Below, piece by piece: positions 17,849 through 28,422 of a DNA stretch of 64,000 nt. The DNA is from Pseudomonas sp. GM74 (GTDB lineage: Bacteria > Pseudomonadota > Gammaproteobacteria > Pseudomonadales > Pseudomonadaceae): positions 62,001 through 126,000 of the forward strand of contig NZ_AKJG01000047.1 in NCBI RefSeq assembly GCF_000282455.1, written 5' to 3'. Below the pieces are notes generated by a model. That model was not told the origin of the DNA and made no database searches. It was given only the letters and a program-made list of their open reading frames with translations. A program made the position numbers and the translations under genes. Positions within the stretch are counted from its first letter, which is position 1. Every line of letters begins with the position of its first letter.

Positions 17849-18607
17849 ATGATCGATCGCTTGGTGGCTCAGATTCTGGGCCTGGAAGTTCGTCTGCTGG
17901 CCTGTCAGGCCCGTTTGAAAGAGCGTACTGATCCTGAAGCGTTACACGACCTGCGCACAACCATGCGGCGGTTGCGCAGCCTGCTACGACCTTTGCGCGG
18001 GCTGCCTGGCGTCGAACAACTGGAAGCGGCGGCCTCCCGGGTGGGGGATCTGACCACACCGTTGCGTGATCGCGAAGTGCTGGCGGCGTACTTGCTCCAG
18101 CACCATCAACCCCAAGCCGCACAGTGGCGCATGGCGCAAATGGCCGAGGCCTATCCGGCCGTGGCTGCCAGCCCCGAGCTCGCGCAAATGCTGATCGTCC
18201 TCGATGCTTTTCCGCGTTTTCTGCGTGCCGCCCAGCGCCAGGGACTGCTCAAGGGCCTGCGCAAGCGTATCCAGAAACGCCTGGGCAAGCAGTGGAAAAA
18301 ACTCGACGAGGCACTGCACGATCCGACCCATGACCGTCATCGGCTGCGCTTGCTGATCAAGCGCGTGCGCTATGGCATCGACGCTTACCCCGAGCTGGAC
18401 CGTTTGCCGAAAGCGGCCATGCCCCGGTTGAAATCGGCCCAGGGCGCGCTGGGCGACTGGCATGATTGCGTGCAATGGTTGGCCATGTCCGAACGGGAAG
18501 CGGATTTGCAGCCCTGTGTTGCAGTGTGGCAAGCCACCATGGCCGAGGCGGAAAGCCGTGCGGACCGGGTGCTGGAAAAACTCAGCCGCGACTGCTTCAA
18601 ATCCTGA
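17849..18607 (+). CDS. CHAD domain-containing protein
   Basis: A 252-residue, very basic, all-helical protein with conserved His/Arg/Lys patterns typical of CHAD domains (HDLRTTMRRLRSLLRPLRG and RLRLLIKRVRYGIDAYPEL). CHAD domains bind inorganic polyphosphate and are often linked to CYTH phosphohydrolases; no CYTH domain is present here. It stands alone, with a tandem repeat upstream and a REP pair downstream. The function in this context is inferred only as polyphosphate binding. Confidence 0.85.
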   Translation: MIDRLVAQILGLEVRLLACQARLKERTDPEALHDLRTTMRRLRSLLRPLRGLPGVEQLEAAASRVGDLTTPLRDREVLAAYLLQHHQPQAAQWRMAQMAEAYPAVAASPELAQMLIVLDAFPRFLRAAQRQGLLKGLRKRIQKRLGKQWKKLDEALHDPTHDRHRLRLLIKRVRYGIDAYPELDRLPKAAMPRLKSAQGALGDWHDCVQWLAMSEREADLQPCVAVWQATMAEAESRADRVLEKLSRDCFKS

Positions 18608-18622
18608 TCACCACCGATCAAA

Positions 18623-18712
18623 TGTGGGAGCGGGCTTGCTCGCGAAAGCGGTGTGTCAGTCAGCATTGATGCTTAGGCTGATGGCCTCTTCGCGAGCAAG
18701 CCCGCTCCCACA
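18623..18712. repeat. REPIN: inverted pair of REP elements
   Basis: Two full REP cores in opposite orientation with an intervening spacer, between the CHAD and thioesterase genes. Confidence 0.93.
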
Positions 18713-18837
18713 GGGTTTTATGTTCGATATGAAACCTGCGCGACTTATCTGTCAGTCAATTTGTCCGGAATAGGCGATGTATCCATCTCGCCAGATGGTT
18801 AAGATCCCCTCATCTTTTTCCGACCCCTGAGGTTTTC

Positions 18838-19635
18838 ATGCGTTTTTCCGAACTGCTTGACGCTGTCCGTAGCCAGCCGCTGGAGCTGTCTATTCCGGCC
18901 TCCTGGGGCCAGGGTCGCGCCAGTTTCGGTGGCGTGGTGGTGGCTTTGCAGTACGAAGCCATGCGCGCCCGGGTTCCGGCGGATCGGCCGGTGCGTTCGT
19001 TGGCGATCACCTTTGTCGGCCCGGTTGAGCCCGAAGTACCGGTCAGTTTTGAAGTCGACGTATTGCGCGAAGGCAAGGCCGTCAGCCAAGTGCTGGGCCG
19101 GGCGGTGCAGAAGGGCCAGGTGGTGACGTTGATCCAGGGCAGCTTCGGCGCCTCGCGCCCTTCGGAAGTGGCGGTGGCCGCTGAGCCGGCACCGGAAATG
19201 AAGCACTGGGACGAATGCCAGGAATTGCCTTTCGTCGAAGGCGTCATCCCGGAGTTCATGCGCCATCTGGCGATGCGCTGGAGTGTCGGCGGGTTGCCGT
19301 TCAGCGGTAGCACATCCCGGCAAATGGGCGGCTGGGTACGCTTGCGCGGCGACGTAAAGGAGGAAGCTATCGGCGAGGCGCATATCCTGGCGCTGGTGGA
19401 CGCCTGGCCGCCGGCCCTGATGCCGTTTTTGAAGAAGCCGGCGATGGGCAGCACGCTGACCTGGACCATCGAATTCGTGCAGCCGTTGCTGGAACTGACC
19501 ACCCTGGACTGGTGCAAATACCTCGTCGAAACCGAATACGCCGCCGACGGCTACGGGCATGCCGCCGCAAAAATGTGGAGCGCGGATGGCCGGTTGATCG
19601 CCATGAGCCGGCAGACGGTGACCGTGTTCGCCTGA
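18838..19635 (+). CDS. Acyl-CoA thioesterase-like protein, double hot-dog fold
   Basis: A 265-residue protein resembling TesB-like thioesterases: an N-terminal hot-dog half with SFGGVVVALQYEAM and a C-terminal half with the DAWPPALMPFL and FVQPL segments typical of the family. It probably hydrolyses acyl-CoA esters in the cytosol; chain-length preference is unknown. TGAGG precedes the ATG. Its stop codon directly abuts the stop of the convergent small membrane-protein gene. Confidence 0.82.
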   Translation: MRFSELLDAVRSQPLELSIPASWGQGRASFGGVVVALQYEAMRARVPADRPVRSLAITFVGPVEPEVPVSFEVDVLREGKAVSQVLGRAVQKGQVVTLIQGSFGASRPSEVAVAAEPAPEMKHWDECQELPFVEGVIPEFMRHLAMRWSVGGLPFSGSTSRQMGGWVRLRGDVKEEAIGEAHILALVDAWPPALMPFLKKPAMGSTLTWTIEFVQPLLELTTLDWCKYLVETEYAADGYGHAAAKMWSADGRLIAMSRQTVTVFA

Positions 19636-20001
19636 TCAGTGACGGCGGTGGCGCTCACGCCAGGCGCGCCACCAGCCACCGCTGAGGAAGAACCGCGGAA
19701 ACGTCAGGAACTGCTCGACCAACAGGCGCGATACCGCATCCTTGCGATCACTGAAGGGTTCGGAGGCTTGGGTCTCCAGGCTGTGGCCGTGGCGTTGCAA
19801 GGCCAGCGCCGCAATCACTCCGATCACGCCGATAGCGATGTTTGCCAGGCTCAGGCTGAACACCCCGGACACAATCAGCAGAAATGCCACGATGAACAGC
19901 GGCACCGCGATCAGGTGCAGCACCAGATTGGTCGGGTGCTGATGATTGTTCGGGTACGCTCGCCATTGCCAGGCGGGTAGGTTGGGGTGACGTTTGCCCA
20001 T
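19636..20001 (-). CDS. Small membrane protein, possibly DUF962/Mpo1-like
   Basis: A 121-residue protein with two hydrophobic helices (about 27-47 and 50-70) and a basic C-terminus. The motif NHQHPTNLVLHLIAVPLF resembles the His-Pro-Asn pattern of DUF962/Mpo1-type proteins, but the similarity is judged by eye and is weak. It converges on the thioesterase gene with no intervening base. Function not assigned. Confidence 0.75.
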   Translation of the reverse strand: MGKRHPNLPAWQWRAYPNNHQHPTNLVLHLIAVPLFIVAFLLIVSGVFSLSLANIAIGVIGVIAALALQRHGHSLETQASEPFSDRKDAVSRLLVEQFLTFPRFFLSGGWWRAWRERHRRH

Positions 20002-20130
20002 GATGCCGATCCTCGATCCATGTTGAACACATGTAAGAAGAATAGGCCCGGTCTATGCTGGCGGCGAATCAAGGCTGGCTATTGGCTTGATAGGAGCCAT
20101 GACTGGAAAAGATGGTGCCGGTTCTGACGC

Positions 20131-20216
20131 CTTCGCGAGCAAGCCCGCTCCCACATTTTGACCGTATTCCAATGAAAGAACGCGGTCACCTGTGGGAGCG
20201 GGCTTGCTCGCGAAAG
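20131..20216. repeat. REPIN: inverted pair of REP elements
   Basis: Left arm 20131-20155 and right arm 20191-20216, five bases from the chemoreceptor stop codon, so it may serve as its 3'-end structure. Confidence 0.93.
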
Positions 20217-20221
20217 GGCCC

Positions 20222-21703
20222 TCAAAGTTTGAGCTGACCGATAGCCTTGCTCAACTCCCCGGCCAACGCCGCCAACTCATTGCTGGTGGTCGCCGACGTC
20301 ACCGTCTGCTGCACCGTGTTCTCGGTCACGTCACGGATGCTCACTACCGCCCGGTTCATCTCTTCCGCCACCTGGCTCTGCTGCTCGGCCGCCACCGCGA
20401 TCTGCGTGTTGCTTTCACGCATCTGCGCCACCGCGCTGGTGATCTCGGCCAATGCCGCGCCGGCCTCTTGCGCCTGTTGTACGCAGTCGTCGGCCTTGAA
20501 CGAGCTCTCTTGCATGAAATCCACGGCGTCCCGCGTGCCAGCTTGCAATGCCGACACCATGATCGTTATTTCATCCGTGGAGGCCTGCACGCGTTTGGCG
20601 AGGTTGCGTACTTCATCGGCGACCACCGCGAAACCGCGACCCATCTCGCCGGCCCGGGCCGCTTCGATGGCGGCGTTCAATGCCAACAGGTTGGTCTGCT
20701 CGGCGATGCTGTGAATCACGTTGACCACGCCATTGATCTTCTGGCTGTCCTCGGCCAGGCGTTGAATCATCTCGGCGGTCTGCTGGACACCGGTTGACAG
20801 TCCGGCAATCGAGCGCTGCACCCGCGTCACGACCTCTTGCCCGCTGCCGGCCAGGGTATTGGCCGATTGCGAAAGGTCACGGGTGGCACCCGCGTGTTGG
20901 GCGATGTGATAGACCGTGGCGGTCATTTCATTGATCGCCGTGGCGGCCTGATCGGTTTCGCTTTGCTGGCCCAGCATGCCGTGGCGCACGTCATTCATGC
21001 TGGCCGCCAGCCGTGCGGCGCCGATGTCCAGTTGTCGGGCGGTGCTGGCGACGGTGTTGACCACCCGTTGATAACCGGCCTGCATGGCGTTGAAGGCGTT
21101 GGCCATTTGCCCGACTTCGTCGCTGCAAGCCAATGGCACGCGGGCCGACAGGTCGCCGCTTTTCTCCACGTGCAACATGACGTCTTTCAAAGTGTTGAGC
21201 TGGCTGAGTAAGAAGCGGATCAATAACTGCGATGCGCCGAGCATTGCCAGCATCAGGATGAACACGGCCAGCGCGTAGTTGGCGAAGCGCTCGCTGAATA
21301 CCTGACTCAGGCTTGGGCCGTGGGCAATTACGGCGACCTGCTGGCCGTCGGCACGGGTAAACACTTCGGCACCCATCAACGGATTGTCACCGAACAGCGG
21401 CATCGAGTTGATCTCGACCCAGCCGTTTGAGTCGGTGAGTTCGAGCACGGGTTGTCCATCCAGTGACGGCGCCTGTCCGCGACTGAATGTCAGGAGGTTA
21501 TGGGCTCTGGGTAGCGGCTGCGCGGCAGGCCAGTCACCCAGCAATCGCGCTTGTGCCTGGGCCGAGGCCTGGGACGCATGACTACGGGCCTGCTGTTCAA
21601 GCTGCACCGCGTACAGCACTAACAACAGGGTGGTGACGAACGCGACGGCATTGACCGCCCAGAATTTGTATTTCAGCGAGATATTGCTAAGCCAGGCACC
21701 CAT
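20222..21703 (-). CDS. Methyl-accepting chemotaxis protein
   Basis: A 493-residue chemoreceptor. It has an N-terminal membrane helix (about 12-32), a short periplasmic sensor region of about 120 residues, a second helix, a HAMP domain (around 170-225) and the methyl-accepting signalling domain with the highly conserved hairpin [20 protein letters not shown]. It would signal to CheA through CheW. The ATG at 21703 is chosen because the membrane helix follows; the Shine-Dalgarno is weak (AGAAGA). The sensor domain gives no ligand clue. Confidence 0.92.
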   Translation of the reverse strand: MGAWLSNISLKYKFWAVNAVAFVTTLLLVLYAVQLEQQARSHASQASAQAQARLLGDWPAAQPLPRAHNLLTFSRGQAPSLDGQPVLELTDSNGWVEINSMPLFGDNPLMGAEVFTRADGQQVAVIAHGPSLSQVFSERFANYALAVFILMLAMLGASQLLIRFLLSQLNTLKDVMLHVEKSGDLSARVPLACSDEVGQMANAFNAMQAGYQRVVNTVASTARQLDIGAARLAASMNDVRHGMLGQQSETDQAATAINEMTATVYHIAQHAGATRDLSQSANTLAGSGQEVVTRVQRSIAGLSTGVQQTAEMIQRLAEDSQKINGVVNVIHSIAEQTNLLALNAAIEAARAGEMGRGFAVVADEVRNLAKRVQASTDEITIMVSALQAGTRDAVDFMQESSFKADDCVQQAQEAGAALAEITSAVAQMRESNTQIAVAAEQQSQVAEEMNRAVVSIRDVTENTVQQTVTSATTSNELAALAGELSKAIGQLKL

Positions 21704-21789
21704 GGAGGTCTTCTCTGATAGCGGAAACAGTTTTGGCAAGGTGCCAGTATTGTGCCGCCATGCAGAATTCGGATTTTGATACAGGTCAA

Positions 21790-21820
21790 TGTGGGAGCGG
21801 CGGTGCGGCGATCCCACAGA
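21790..21820. repeat. Divergent short REP-like hairpin
   Basis: TGTGGGAGCGGCGGTGCGGC followed by GATCCCACA: the outer REP arms face each other without the usual AAGC core. Confidence 0.55.
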
Positions 21821-21831
21821 GGGTTCTGTGT

Positions 21832-22641
21832 TTACTGTGGGATTGATGGCAAGCCGTAGAACGCCCGTGCGCACGCGGTGGTGTGCGCCGCCAGGTCTTC
21901 CTGGCTTTCCCCGCGATGCAGCGCCACTTCGCGCAATACTTCGGTCAGGTACGCCGGCTCGTTTCGCCCGTTTTTCGGCTTGGGGCGAAGGCTGCGCGGT
22001 AGCAGATACGGTGCATCGCTTTCGAGCATCAGGCGCCCGCGCTTGATCTCCTTGACCAACGGATGCAAATGCGTGCCCCGGCGCTCGTCGCAGATCCAGC
22101 CGGTGATGCCGATGTGCAGATCGAGGTCGAGGTAGCTGTACAGCGCCTTCTGTTCGCCAGTGAAGCAGTGCACCACCGCGGCCGGCAGTCGATCGCGGAA
22201 GTCGCGCAGGATTTCCAGCAATCGCTGGCTGGCGTCGCGTTCGTGCAGAAAAACCGGCAGCTGCAATTCAACGGCCATGGCCAGATGTTCTTCCAGGACC
22301 TTTTCCTGCTGCGGGCGCGGCGAGAAATCACGGTTGAAATCCAGCCCGCATTCACCCACGGCCACCACATTCGGCTCGTTGAGCAAAGTGCGCAAACGTC
22401 GGGCGCTGTCGGCGTTCCAGTCGCTGGCGCAGTGAGGGTGAATACCGGCGGTGGCGAACAGGCGCTGGGCGCTTTCGTCCAGTTGCCGGCACAGTTCGAG
22501 GGCCTGTTCACTGCCCTCGACACTGGTGCCGGTCAGCACCAGTTGGCACACGCCGGCTGCGTAGGCGCGATCGAGTACGGCCTGGTGTTTGTCGGCAAAA
22601 CTGGCGTTGGTCAGGTTGACGCCGATATCGATGAGTTGCAT
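21832..22641 (-). CDS. tatD: TatD-family deoxyribonuclease
   Basis: A 269-residue metal-dependent hydrolase of the TatD family. The start [12 protein letters not shown] is the TatD-specific variant of the family's N-terminal metal motif; later come [30 protein letters not shown] and [10 protein letters not shown]. TatD proteins act as 3'-5' exonucleases on DNA or RNA and help repair oxidative damage. ATG at 22641 has GAGG eight bases upstream. It is transcribed towards the chemoreceptor gene with 128 bp between. Confidence 0.9.
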   Translation of the reverse strand: MQLIDIGVNLTNASFADKHQAVLDRAYAAGVCQLVLTGTSVEGSEQALELCRQLDESAQRLFATAGIHPHCASDWNADSARRLRTLLNEPNVVAVGECGLDFNRDFSPRPQQEKVLEEHLAMAVELQLPVFLHERDASQRLLEILRDFRDRLPAAVVHCFTGEQKALYSYLDLDLHIGITGWICDERRGTHLHPLVKEIKRGRLMLESDAPYLLPRSLRPKPKNGRNEPAYLTEVLREVALHRGESQEDLAAHTTACARAFYGLPSIPQ

Positions 22642-22865
22642 GGTACTACCTCGGCCCAAAGGCCGGAAAGCATATCAGAGCCGTGGATTTATAAGAAAAG
22701 CCAAGAACTACAACGGGTTAACGCTGTCTCTTGAGCCGTGGACCAGGCTGGGTTGGTAGTTTTGCCATCATTGTGCCAGTCTTTCGTGCGTTGTCAGCGC
22801 CCTGGGCGCCCTGTTTTTGTCGCCGCGCTTCATTGAAGCGGCCTCCTATTCTTTCCGGAGAGTGG

Positions 22866-24287
22866 ATGATTCGTCCCTCGGTTTTGCTACTGCTGTGTTG
22901 TTCGCTGCTACTGCCGATGACGGCGGTCGCGCGTCTGCCCGGGCCGCTGCAAGCCGTACCGGCCAGCAAGGTGCGCGACCTTGCCGAAATTCGCAGCAGC
23001 CGTGTGCTGCGGGTGTTGGTCAACCAGAGCCGCAACAGTTCCGGCGAAGTCCAGGGGCAGGCGATCGGGGTTGAATACCATCGCCTGAGAGCGTTCGAGC
23101 AATACCTCAACGGCCACGCCCGTGACGGTCAGGAAATCACCCTCAAGATCATTCCCAAGGCCAAGGATCAACTGCTCGGCGCCTTGCAGCGCGGGGAGGG
23201 CGATCTGGTGGCGCCAGGCGAGTTGCTCGATCTGCAACCGGGGTTCGCCGTCAGCACCAGTGAGCCGATTGCCAGCAACATCCCGTTGGTCCTGGTGGGC
23301 ATCAAGGGCGAACGCCGTTACACCCGGCTTGAACAGCTTTCCGGCAAGACCCTGGCATTACCCGCCGGCAGCGCCGCCGGGGATGCCGTCAGCCAGATCA
23401 ATCAAAAGCTCGCCCTGCACAAACTGCCACCGGTCAACGTCGAGTGGGTCGATCCGAGCCTTGCCGTCGAGGACGTACTGGAGATGGTCCAGGGCGGTAT
23501 CTTTCACCTGACCATCGTCGAGCAACCGATTGCCGAACGCTGGGGCAAGATCCTGCCCAAGCTGCGTTTCGACAAGCAGGTCGTCATCAGTGAGCCAGGC
23601 GAAGAGTTCTGGTTCGTGCGCCGCGATGCGTCGATGCTGCGGGCCAGCATCAATCGCTTCCTCACCGTCTACAAAAAACCATCGGATCAGGACGCTGCAT
23701 TCCTGCGCATCTATCGTCGTCTCTATCAAGTGCACTATCCATTGGCCAAGGCGGATCGGCAGCGCCTGGAAAAACTCCGCCCGGTGCTGCAGAAACACGC
23801 CGATGCCCAGGGCATGGACTGGCTGAACCTGGCGGCGCTGGCCTTCAAGGAGTCAGCGTTGCAGCCCACCGCCCGCAGTGGCGGCAGCCCGACCGGCCTG
23901 ATGCAGATCACGCCTTCTGCGGCGCAGCGGGTGGGGGTCAGCAATATTCAGGACGTAGACGGTAATGTGCAGGCCGGGGCCAAGTACCTGGCGATGATCC
24001 GGCGCAAGTTCTTTGCCAGCCCTAAACTCAACGAGCGCGAACGCATGGCCTTCGTGCTGGCGGCCTACAACATCGGGCCGGAGCGGGTTCAGGGCATGCG
24101 CACCGAAGCCCGGCGGCGAGGCTTGAATCCCAACCAGTGGTTCTTCCAGGTCGAACGCGTGGCCATGGAGCAAGTGGGTATGGGGCCTGTCAGCTATGTT
24201 AATAGCGTGAACAAGTATTACTTGGCGTTCGATCGGGAGCGGGAGTCGTTGGAGCCCCAGGGGCAAAAGGTTGCCTCACGCAAATGA
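22866..24287 (+). CDS. mltF2: MltF-like lytic transglycosylase with solute-binding-protein domain
   Basis: A 473-residue exported protein: signal peptide (LLLLCCSLLLPMTAVA), a periplasmic solute-binding (SBP_bac_3) domain over about 40-290, and a C-terminal SLT transglycosylase domain with the catalytic Glu329 in AFKESALQ, followed by GGSPTGLMQI and AAYNIGPERVQ. MltF enzymes cleave peptidoglycan between MurNAc and GlcNAc, with the SBP domain acting allosterically. From memory the neighbourhood (tatD/MCP side, greB/tesA side) fits P. aeruginosa MltF2 rather than MltF. ATG at 22866 has CGGAGAG upstream. Confidence 0.85.
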   Translation: MIRPSVLLLLCCSLLLPMTAVARLPGPLQAVPASKVRDLAEIRSSRVLRVLVNQSRNSSGEVQGQAIGVEYHRLRAFEQYLNGHARDGQEITLKIIPKAKDQLLGALQRGEGDLVAPGELLDLQPGFAVSTSEPIASNIPLVLVGIKGERRYTRLEQLSGKTLALPAGSAAGDAVSQINQKLALHKLPPVNVEWVDPSLAVEDVLEMVQGGIFHLTIVEQPIAERWGKILPKLRFDKQVVISEPGEEFWFVRRDASMLRASINRFLTVYKKPSDQDAAFLRIYRRLYQVHYPLAKADRQRLEKLRPVLQKHADAQGMDWLNLAALAFKESALQPTARSGGSPTGLMQITPSAAQRVGVSNIQDVDGNVQAGAKYLAMIRRKFFASPKLNERERMAFVLAAYNIGPERVQGMRTEARRRGLNPNQWFFQVERVAMEQVGMGPVSYVNSVNKYYLAFDRERESLEPQGQKVASRK

Positions 24288-24390
24288 TCAACTAATCTGA
24301 TTGTTATTATGGGTTTTTTACGCTTTTAACATGTGAATTACTGATTAATATAGCGGCCAACCAACACACACTTACAAGGAATGAAACAGC

Positions 24391-24825
24391 ATGAGCACTC
24401 TGATCAACAAGGTACTGTCCACCCGCGCTGGCTATGGCCTGACTGTTCTGCGCATCGTGGTCGGCATTATTTTCGCCGCTCACGGCTCGCAGAAACTCTT
24501 CGGGGCATTCGGCGGCTATGGTCTGGCTGGAACCGCGCAGTACATGGAAAGCATCGGACTGACGCCGGGTTACCTGATGGCGGCACTGGCGGGCGGCACC
24601 GAATTCTTCGCCGGCCTGGCCCTGATCATCGGCTTGCTGGTTCGCCCGGCCGCGCTGGGCCTGATCTTCCTGTCGCTGGTCGCGATTTTCTCGGTGCACA
24701 TCAGCAACGGTCTGTTCATGGCCAACAACGGTTATGAATTCGCCCTGGCGTTGCTCGGTGGCAGTATCGCGGTATTGATCGAAGGTGCGGGCAAACTCTC
24801 GGCGGACCGTGCCATTGCCGGTTGA
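24391..24825 (+). CDS. DoxX family membrane protein
   Basis: A 144-residue protein with four membrane helices and the DoxX pattern (RIVVGIIFAAHGSQKLFG at the first helix, then GGTEFFAGLALIIGL). DoxX proteins are poorly understood inner-membrane proteins; some are linked to redox stress or quinone metabolism. AAGGA lies upstream and a strong terminator follows, so it is a single-gene unit. No specific role can be assigned. Confidence 0.87.
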   Translation: MSTLINKVLSTRAGYGLTVLRIVVGIIFAAHGSQKLFGAFGGYGLAGTAQYMESIGLTPGYLMAALAGGTEFFAGLALIIGLLVRPAALGLIFLSLVAIFSVHISNGLFMANNGYEFALALLGGSIAVLIEGAGKLSADRAIAG

Positions 24826-24843
24826 CCGCTCTGGCTCAACGAA

Positions 24844-24873
24844 AAGGCCCGCATTGTGCGGGCCTTTTTTTGT
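24844..24873 (+). terminator. Rho-independent terminator of the doxX-like gene
   Basis: Stem AGGCCCGCA/TGCGGGCCT followed by a run of seven T. Confidence 0.93.
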
Positions 24874-25073
24874 TGAGCGTCATTCTTGACACTGTCCAGT
24901 CAGCTTCTCTAGGATGTTGCTCATGCGCCGATTTAAACAGCTACTTGCGGGGCGCCAGGTGACTCATCCAGTTGCCGATAGAAGCCGGAACAGGCTTCGA
25001 AATACCGCTAAAGCGCTGGTTCGGTGTTGCCTCTCACCTGCCATGCAGACTTTTGAGGCAGAGACACGACACA

Positions 25074-25382
25074 ATGAATGCACTAAACCCCGTTGTACGT
25101 CCCGCGCCGATCACGGCACACCTGACCCAGCGCAATCCAAAAATCCTGCTTGGCGGCAAACATCAGCCGACGCTCTTGCGTTATCTCGATGGCTGGCCAC
25201 GTCGTACCGGCGGTCCCGCTGCCTTCCTGATCCAGTTTGTCGAAGACGGTGAGTCCCTCGCTCGTTTCGCCGACGACAGTTTCGATCTGGCAGTGATTCA
25301 GTCCCCCAGCCTCGAAGATGCGCCTGAAGTGATCCGGCAACTGACCCGCGTTGCCCGGCAAGGGTTGATTACCCGGCGTTAA
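25074..25382 (+). CDS. Conserved hypothetical protein, methyltransferase-like C-terminus
   Basis: A 102-residue protein starting MNALNPVVRPAPITAHL. The segment from FADDSFDLAVIQSPSLED to RQLTRVARQGLI resembles the second half of class I SAM-dependent methyltransferases (the D-LAV strand and following helix), but the glycine-rich SAM-binding loop is absent. It could be a reduced or non-catalytic relative. It converges on greB with 3 bp between the genes. No good Shine-Dalgarno is seen, which lowers confidence in the start. Confidence 0.65.
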   Translation: MNALNPVVRPAPITAHLTQRNPKILLGGKHQPTLLRYLDGWPRRTGGPAAFLIQFVEDGESLARFADDSFDLAVIQSPSLEDAPEVIRQLTRVARQGLITRR

Positions 25383-25385
25383 GGC

Positions 25386-25883
25386 TCACGGATAGTCGAT
25401 TGCCACAATGTACACACACTGTTCACCGGTCGGTGTCTGGACCCGGACTTCGGCGTCCAGTGCCTTGCCGATCAGCGCGCGGGCCAGGGGCGAGTCGATG
25501 CTGATCAGGCCCTGTTTGAGGTCCAGTTCATCGGGCCCGACAATGCGGTAGCGCGACTCTTTGCCATCCTCGTCTTCGATCGTGACCCAGGCACCGAAAT
25601 AGACCTTGTTCGGATCGCTGGGCTTTTCGCTGACAACCTTGAGCGCTTCCAGGCGTTTGGTGAGAAAACGCACGCGGCTGTCGATCTCTCGCAGCATCTT
25701 TTTGCCATAGGTGTATTCGGCGTTCTCCGAGCGATCACCCTGGGCCGCGGCTTCGCTGACAGCCTGGGTAACCTGGGGCCGACGAACATGCCACAGCTCA
25801 TGGAACTCGGCGCGCATCCGCGCTTCACCCTCGGGGGTGATCAGCGCGGTGCCGGCAGTGCGGGGAGGGCGGTAACGGCTCAT
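25386..25883 (-). CDS. greB: Transcription elongation factor GreB
   Basis: A 165-residue GreA/GreB-family protein: N-terminal antiparallel coiled coil with the tip signature [13 protein letters not shown], then the C-terminal FKBP-like domain. It enters the RNA polymerase secondary channel and stimulates cleavage of backtracked transcripts. The N-terminal extension and basic surface residues suit GreB rather than GreA. It lies downstream of, and on the same strand as, the ABC transporter pair, 34 bp away. Confidence 0.93.
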   Translation of the reverse strand: MSRYRPPRTAGTALITPEGEARMRAEFHELWHVRRPQVTQAVSEAAAQGDRSENAEYTYGKKMLREIDSRVRFLTKRLEALKVVSEKPSDPNKVYFGAWVTIEDEDGKESRYRIVGPDELDLKQGLISIDSPLARALIGKALDAEVRVQTPTGEQCVYIVAIDYP

Positions 25884-25917
25884 GACAGCTTCTTGTGGTG
25901 AGGATGGCAGGAGTCTA

Positions 25918-28422
25918 TCAACCCTCGCGCAGGACTGTCAGCGGGCTGGCGTTCAACGCCCGACGGGTGCCGAACACCCCGGCACCACCAATGAGCACGG
26001 CGCCCAGCAGTGGCAGCAATAACAGCCATGGATGCGGATGCCACGGCAGGTCAAAGGCGTAGCGGTAGAGCACCCAACTCACCACTTCCGAACCCAGCGC
26101 GGCCAGCAAGCCACTGACGGCGCCCAGCAAACCGAACTCGATGCGCCGCGCCTTGACAAGCAATTGTCGCTCCGCCCCCAGCGCTCGCAACAGCGCACCC
26201 TGGCGAATGCGTTCATCCAGTGTCGCTTGCAGGCCGGAGAACAGCACCGCCATCCCCGCCGCCAACACGAACAACAACACGTACTCCACCGCCAGGGTCA
26301 CCTGGGCGAGGATGCTGCGCAGTTGCTCCAGCAAGGCTTCGACCTGCAGGATGGTCACCGCCGGGAAAGCTCGGGACAGGTCGACAATCTGCTGGTCGTG
26401 ACCCGGTGCCAGATAGAAACTGGTCAGGTAGGTCGCCGGCAGATCCTTGAGGGTGCCGGGCTGGAAGATCATGAAGAAGTTCGGCTGGAAGTTGTCCCAG
26501 TTGATCTCCCGCAGGCTGGTGACTTTCGCCTCGCGATTGATCCCGCCAACGCTGAAAACCAGATGGTCGCCGAGTTTGATTTTCAGGCTTTCGGCGACCT
26601 TGCCTTCCACCGACACGCCGGGAACATCGTCCGGTGCCTTGTCGTTCCACCAATTGCCGGCCGTGAGTTTGTTGCCCGCCGGCAGGTCCGCGGCCCAGGT
26701 CAGGCTCAGGTCGCGCTGGATCGCCCGATCGCCCGCCGATTCCTTGGTGACGATTTGCTGCACCGGTTCACCGTTGATGCTTATCAAGCGCCCCGGCACC
26801 ACCGGGTACAGCGGCGCCGATTGCGCCGACACGGCGATCAGGTGATCGATGAAGGCCTGTTTGTCCGCCGGCAGGATGTTCAGCGCGAAATAGTTTGGCG
26901 CGTTCTTCGGCAGCTGGTTCTGCCAGGTGTCCAGCAACTCGCCGCGCAGCAGCGCAATCAGCGCCATCGACAGCAGAATCAGGCCGAATGCCAGGGACTG
27001 CCCGGCGGCAGCGAGGGGATGGCGCAGCAGTTGGCCCAGTCCCAGGCGCCAGGGCAAGGACGCACGGGCAAGCATGCGCCGCAGACTTTTCAACAGCAGC
27101 AACAACAGGCCGCCCAGCACCAGCGCAGCAACCACGCCGCCGCCAAGCAAGGCAAAGGTCAGCACCAGGTCCAGGCTCAAGCGCCACATGATCAGGCCGA
27201 GGGCGCCCAGCGCTGCGCCATAGACCATCCAGGTGCTGGAAGGGATCGGCAGCATGTCCCGGCGCAGCACGCGCAATGGCGGAACCCGGCCCAGAGCTGC
27301 CAGTGGCGGCAAGGCGAAACCGGCCAGCGCCACCAGCCCGGTGCCGATCCCGGCAATGGCCGGAAACAGCCCGCCCGGAGGCACATCGGTCGGCAACAAG
27401 TCATGTAGCAGGGCAAACAAGCCCAGCTGTGCGAGCCAGCCGAGGAGGGCGCCGCTGATGCTGGCCAGCAACCCGAGCACGGTCAGTTGCAGGCTGAACA
27501 ACACCATGGTTTCCCGGCGCGACAGCCCGAGACAGCGCAGCAAGGCACTGGCATCGAACCGGCGAGTGGCGAAACGGGTTGCCGACAACGCCACCGCCAC
27601 GCCGGACAGCAACACCGCTACCAGGCTGGCCATGTTCAGGTAGCGCTCGGCCTTGCCCAGGGCGCCACCGATCTGTCGATTGCCGTCGCGGGCGTCCTGC
27701 AGGCGCTGGTTGGCGGCGAGCCCCGGTTTGATCAGTTGCCGATAGGTCTCGAGTGCCTGAGCGTTGCCTCGCCACAGTTCGCGATAGCTGACCCGGCTGC
27801 CGGGCTGCACCACGCCGGTGGCCGCAAGGTCGTCGAGGTTGATCAGCACCCGTGGCGTCAGGCTGTAGAAATTGCCGGCGCGATCGGGTTCGTAGGTCAG
27901 CACCCGCGCCAGTTTCAGGGTTTTCATGCCGACATCGATGCTGTCGCCGATCTTCAGGTTCAGGGCGGTCAGCAGGCGTGCCTCGACCCAGGCTTCACCG
28001 GGTTGCGGTCCGCCGCCGACTGTTTCCGTGGCGAAGGGGGCGGGCGCGCTTTTCAATTCGCCCCGTAGCGGGTAGGTGTCATCGGCCGCCTTGATGCTGG
28101 ACAGTTGAATGCCGTTGTCGGTGGCGATGACGCTGGAGAACTCCACCACTTGGGCGTACTCCAGGCCCAGTTCGGTGCCGCTTCTGATCTGTTCGGGACG
28201 CGCAGGCGAACTGCCTTCGAGCAGCAGGTCGGCACCGAGGAATTCGGTAGCGCGCAACATCATGGCGCCGTTCAGACGGGCACCGAAATAGCCAATGGCG
28301 GTGCTGGCGGCCACGGCCACCAGCAAGGCGAAGAACAACACGCGCAATTCACCGGCACGTGCATCGCGCAGCAATTGGCGGATGGCGAGACTGAACAGGC
28401 GCAACAGCGGCAGACGTGCCAT
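25918..28422 (-). CDS. ABC transporter permease, YbbP/FtsX-type
   Basis: An 834-residue membrane protein with an N-terminal helix, a large periplasmic region (about 45-270), clusters of helices near 260-500, a second periplasmic domain (about 500-690) and three C-terminal helices with the FtsX motif ([20 protein letters not shown]). This 10-helix MacB/FtsX-superfamily layout matches E. coli YbbP. The start codon overlaps the ATPase gene's stop (TGATG), showing translational coupling. Such systems usually act on lipids or lipoproteins; the substrate here is unknown. Confidence 0.87.
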   Translation of the reverse strand: MARLPLLRLFSLAIRQLLRDARAGELRVLFFALLVAVAASTAIGYFGARLNGAMMLRATEFLGADLLLEGSSPARPEQIRSGTELGLEYAQVVEFSSVIATDNGIQLSSIKAADDTYPLRGELKSAPAPFATETVGGGPQPGEAWVEARLLTALNLKIGDSIDVGMKTLKLARVLTYEPDRAGNFYSLTPRVLINLDDLAATGVVQPGSRVSYRELWRGNAQALETYRQLIKPGLAANQRLQDARDGNRQIGGALGKAERYLNMASLVAVLLSGVAVALSATRFATRRFDASALLRCLGLSRRETMVLFSLQLTVLGLLASISGALLGWLAQLGLFALLHDLLPTDVPPGGLFPAIAGIGTGLVALAGFALPPLAALGRVPPLRVLRRDMLPIPSSTWMVYGAALGALGLIMWRLSLDLVLTFALLGGGVVAALVLGGLLLLLLKSLRRMLARASLPWRLGLGQLLRHPLAAAGQSLAFGLILLSMALIALLRGELLDTWQNQLPKNAPNYFALNILPADKQAFIDHLIAVSAQSAPLYPVVPGRLISINGEPVQQIVTKESAGDRAIQRDLSLTWAADLPAGNKLTAGNWWNDKAPDDVPGVSVEGKVAESLKIKLGDHLVFSVGGINREAKVTSLREINWDNFQPNFFMIFQPGTLKDLPATYLTSFYLAPGHDQQIVDLSRAFPAVTILQVEALLEQLRSILAQVTLAVEYVLLFVLAAGMAVLFSGLQATLDERIRQGALLRALGAERQLLVKARRIEFGLLGAVSGLLAALGSEVVSWVLYRYAFDLPWHPHPWLLLLPLLGAVLIGGAGVFGTRRALNASPLTVLREG

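Noticed and set aside
26032..27408. 458-residue plus-strand frame opposite the ABC permease.
   Set aside because: Gln/Arg-rich shadow with no domain; no ribosome-binding site or start context.
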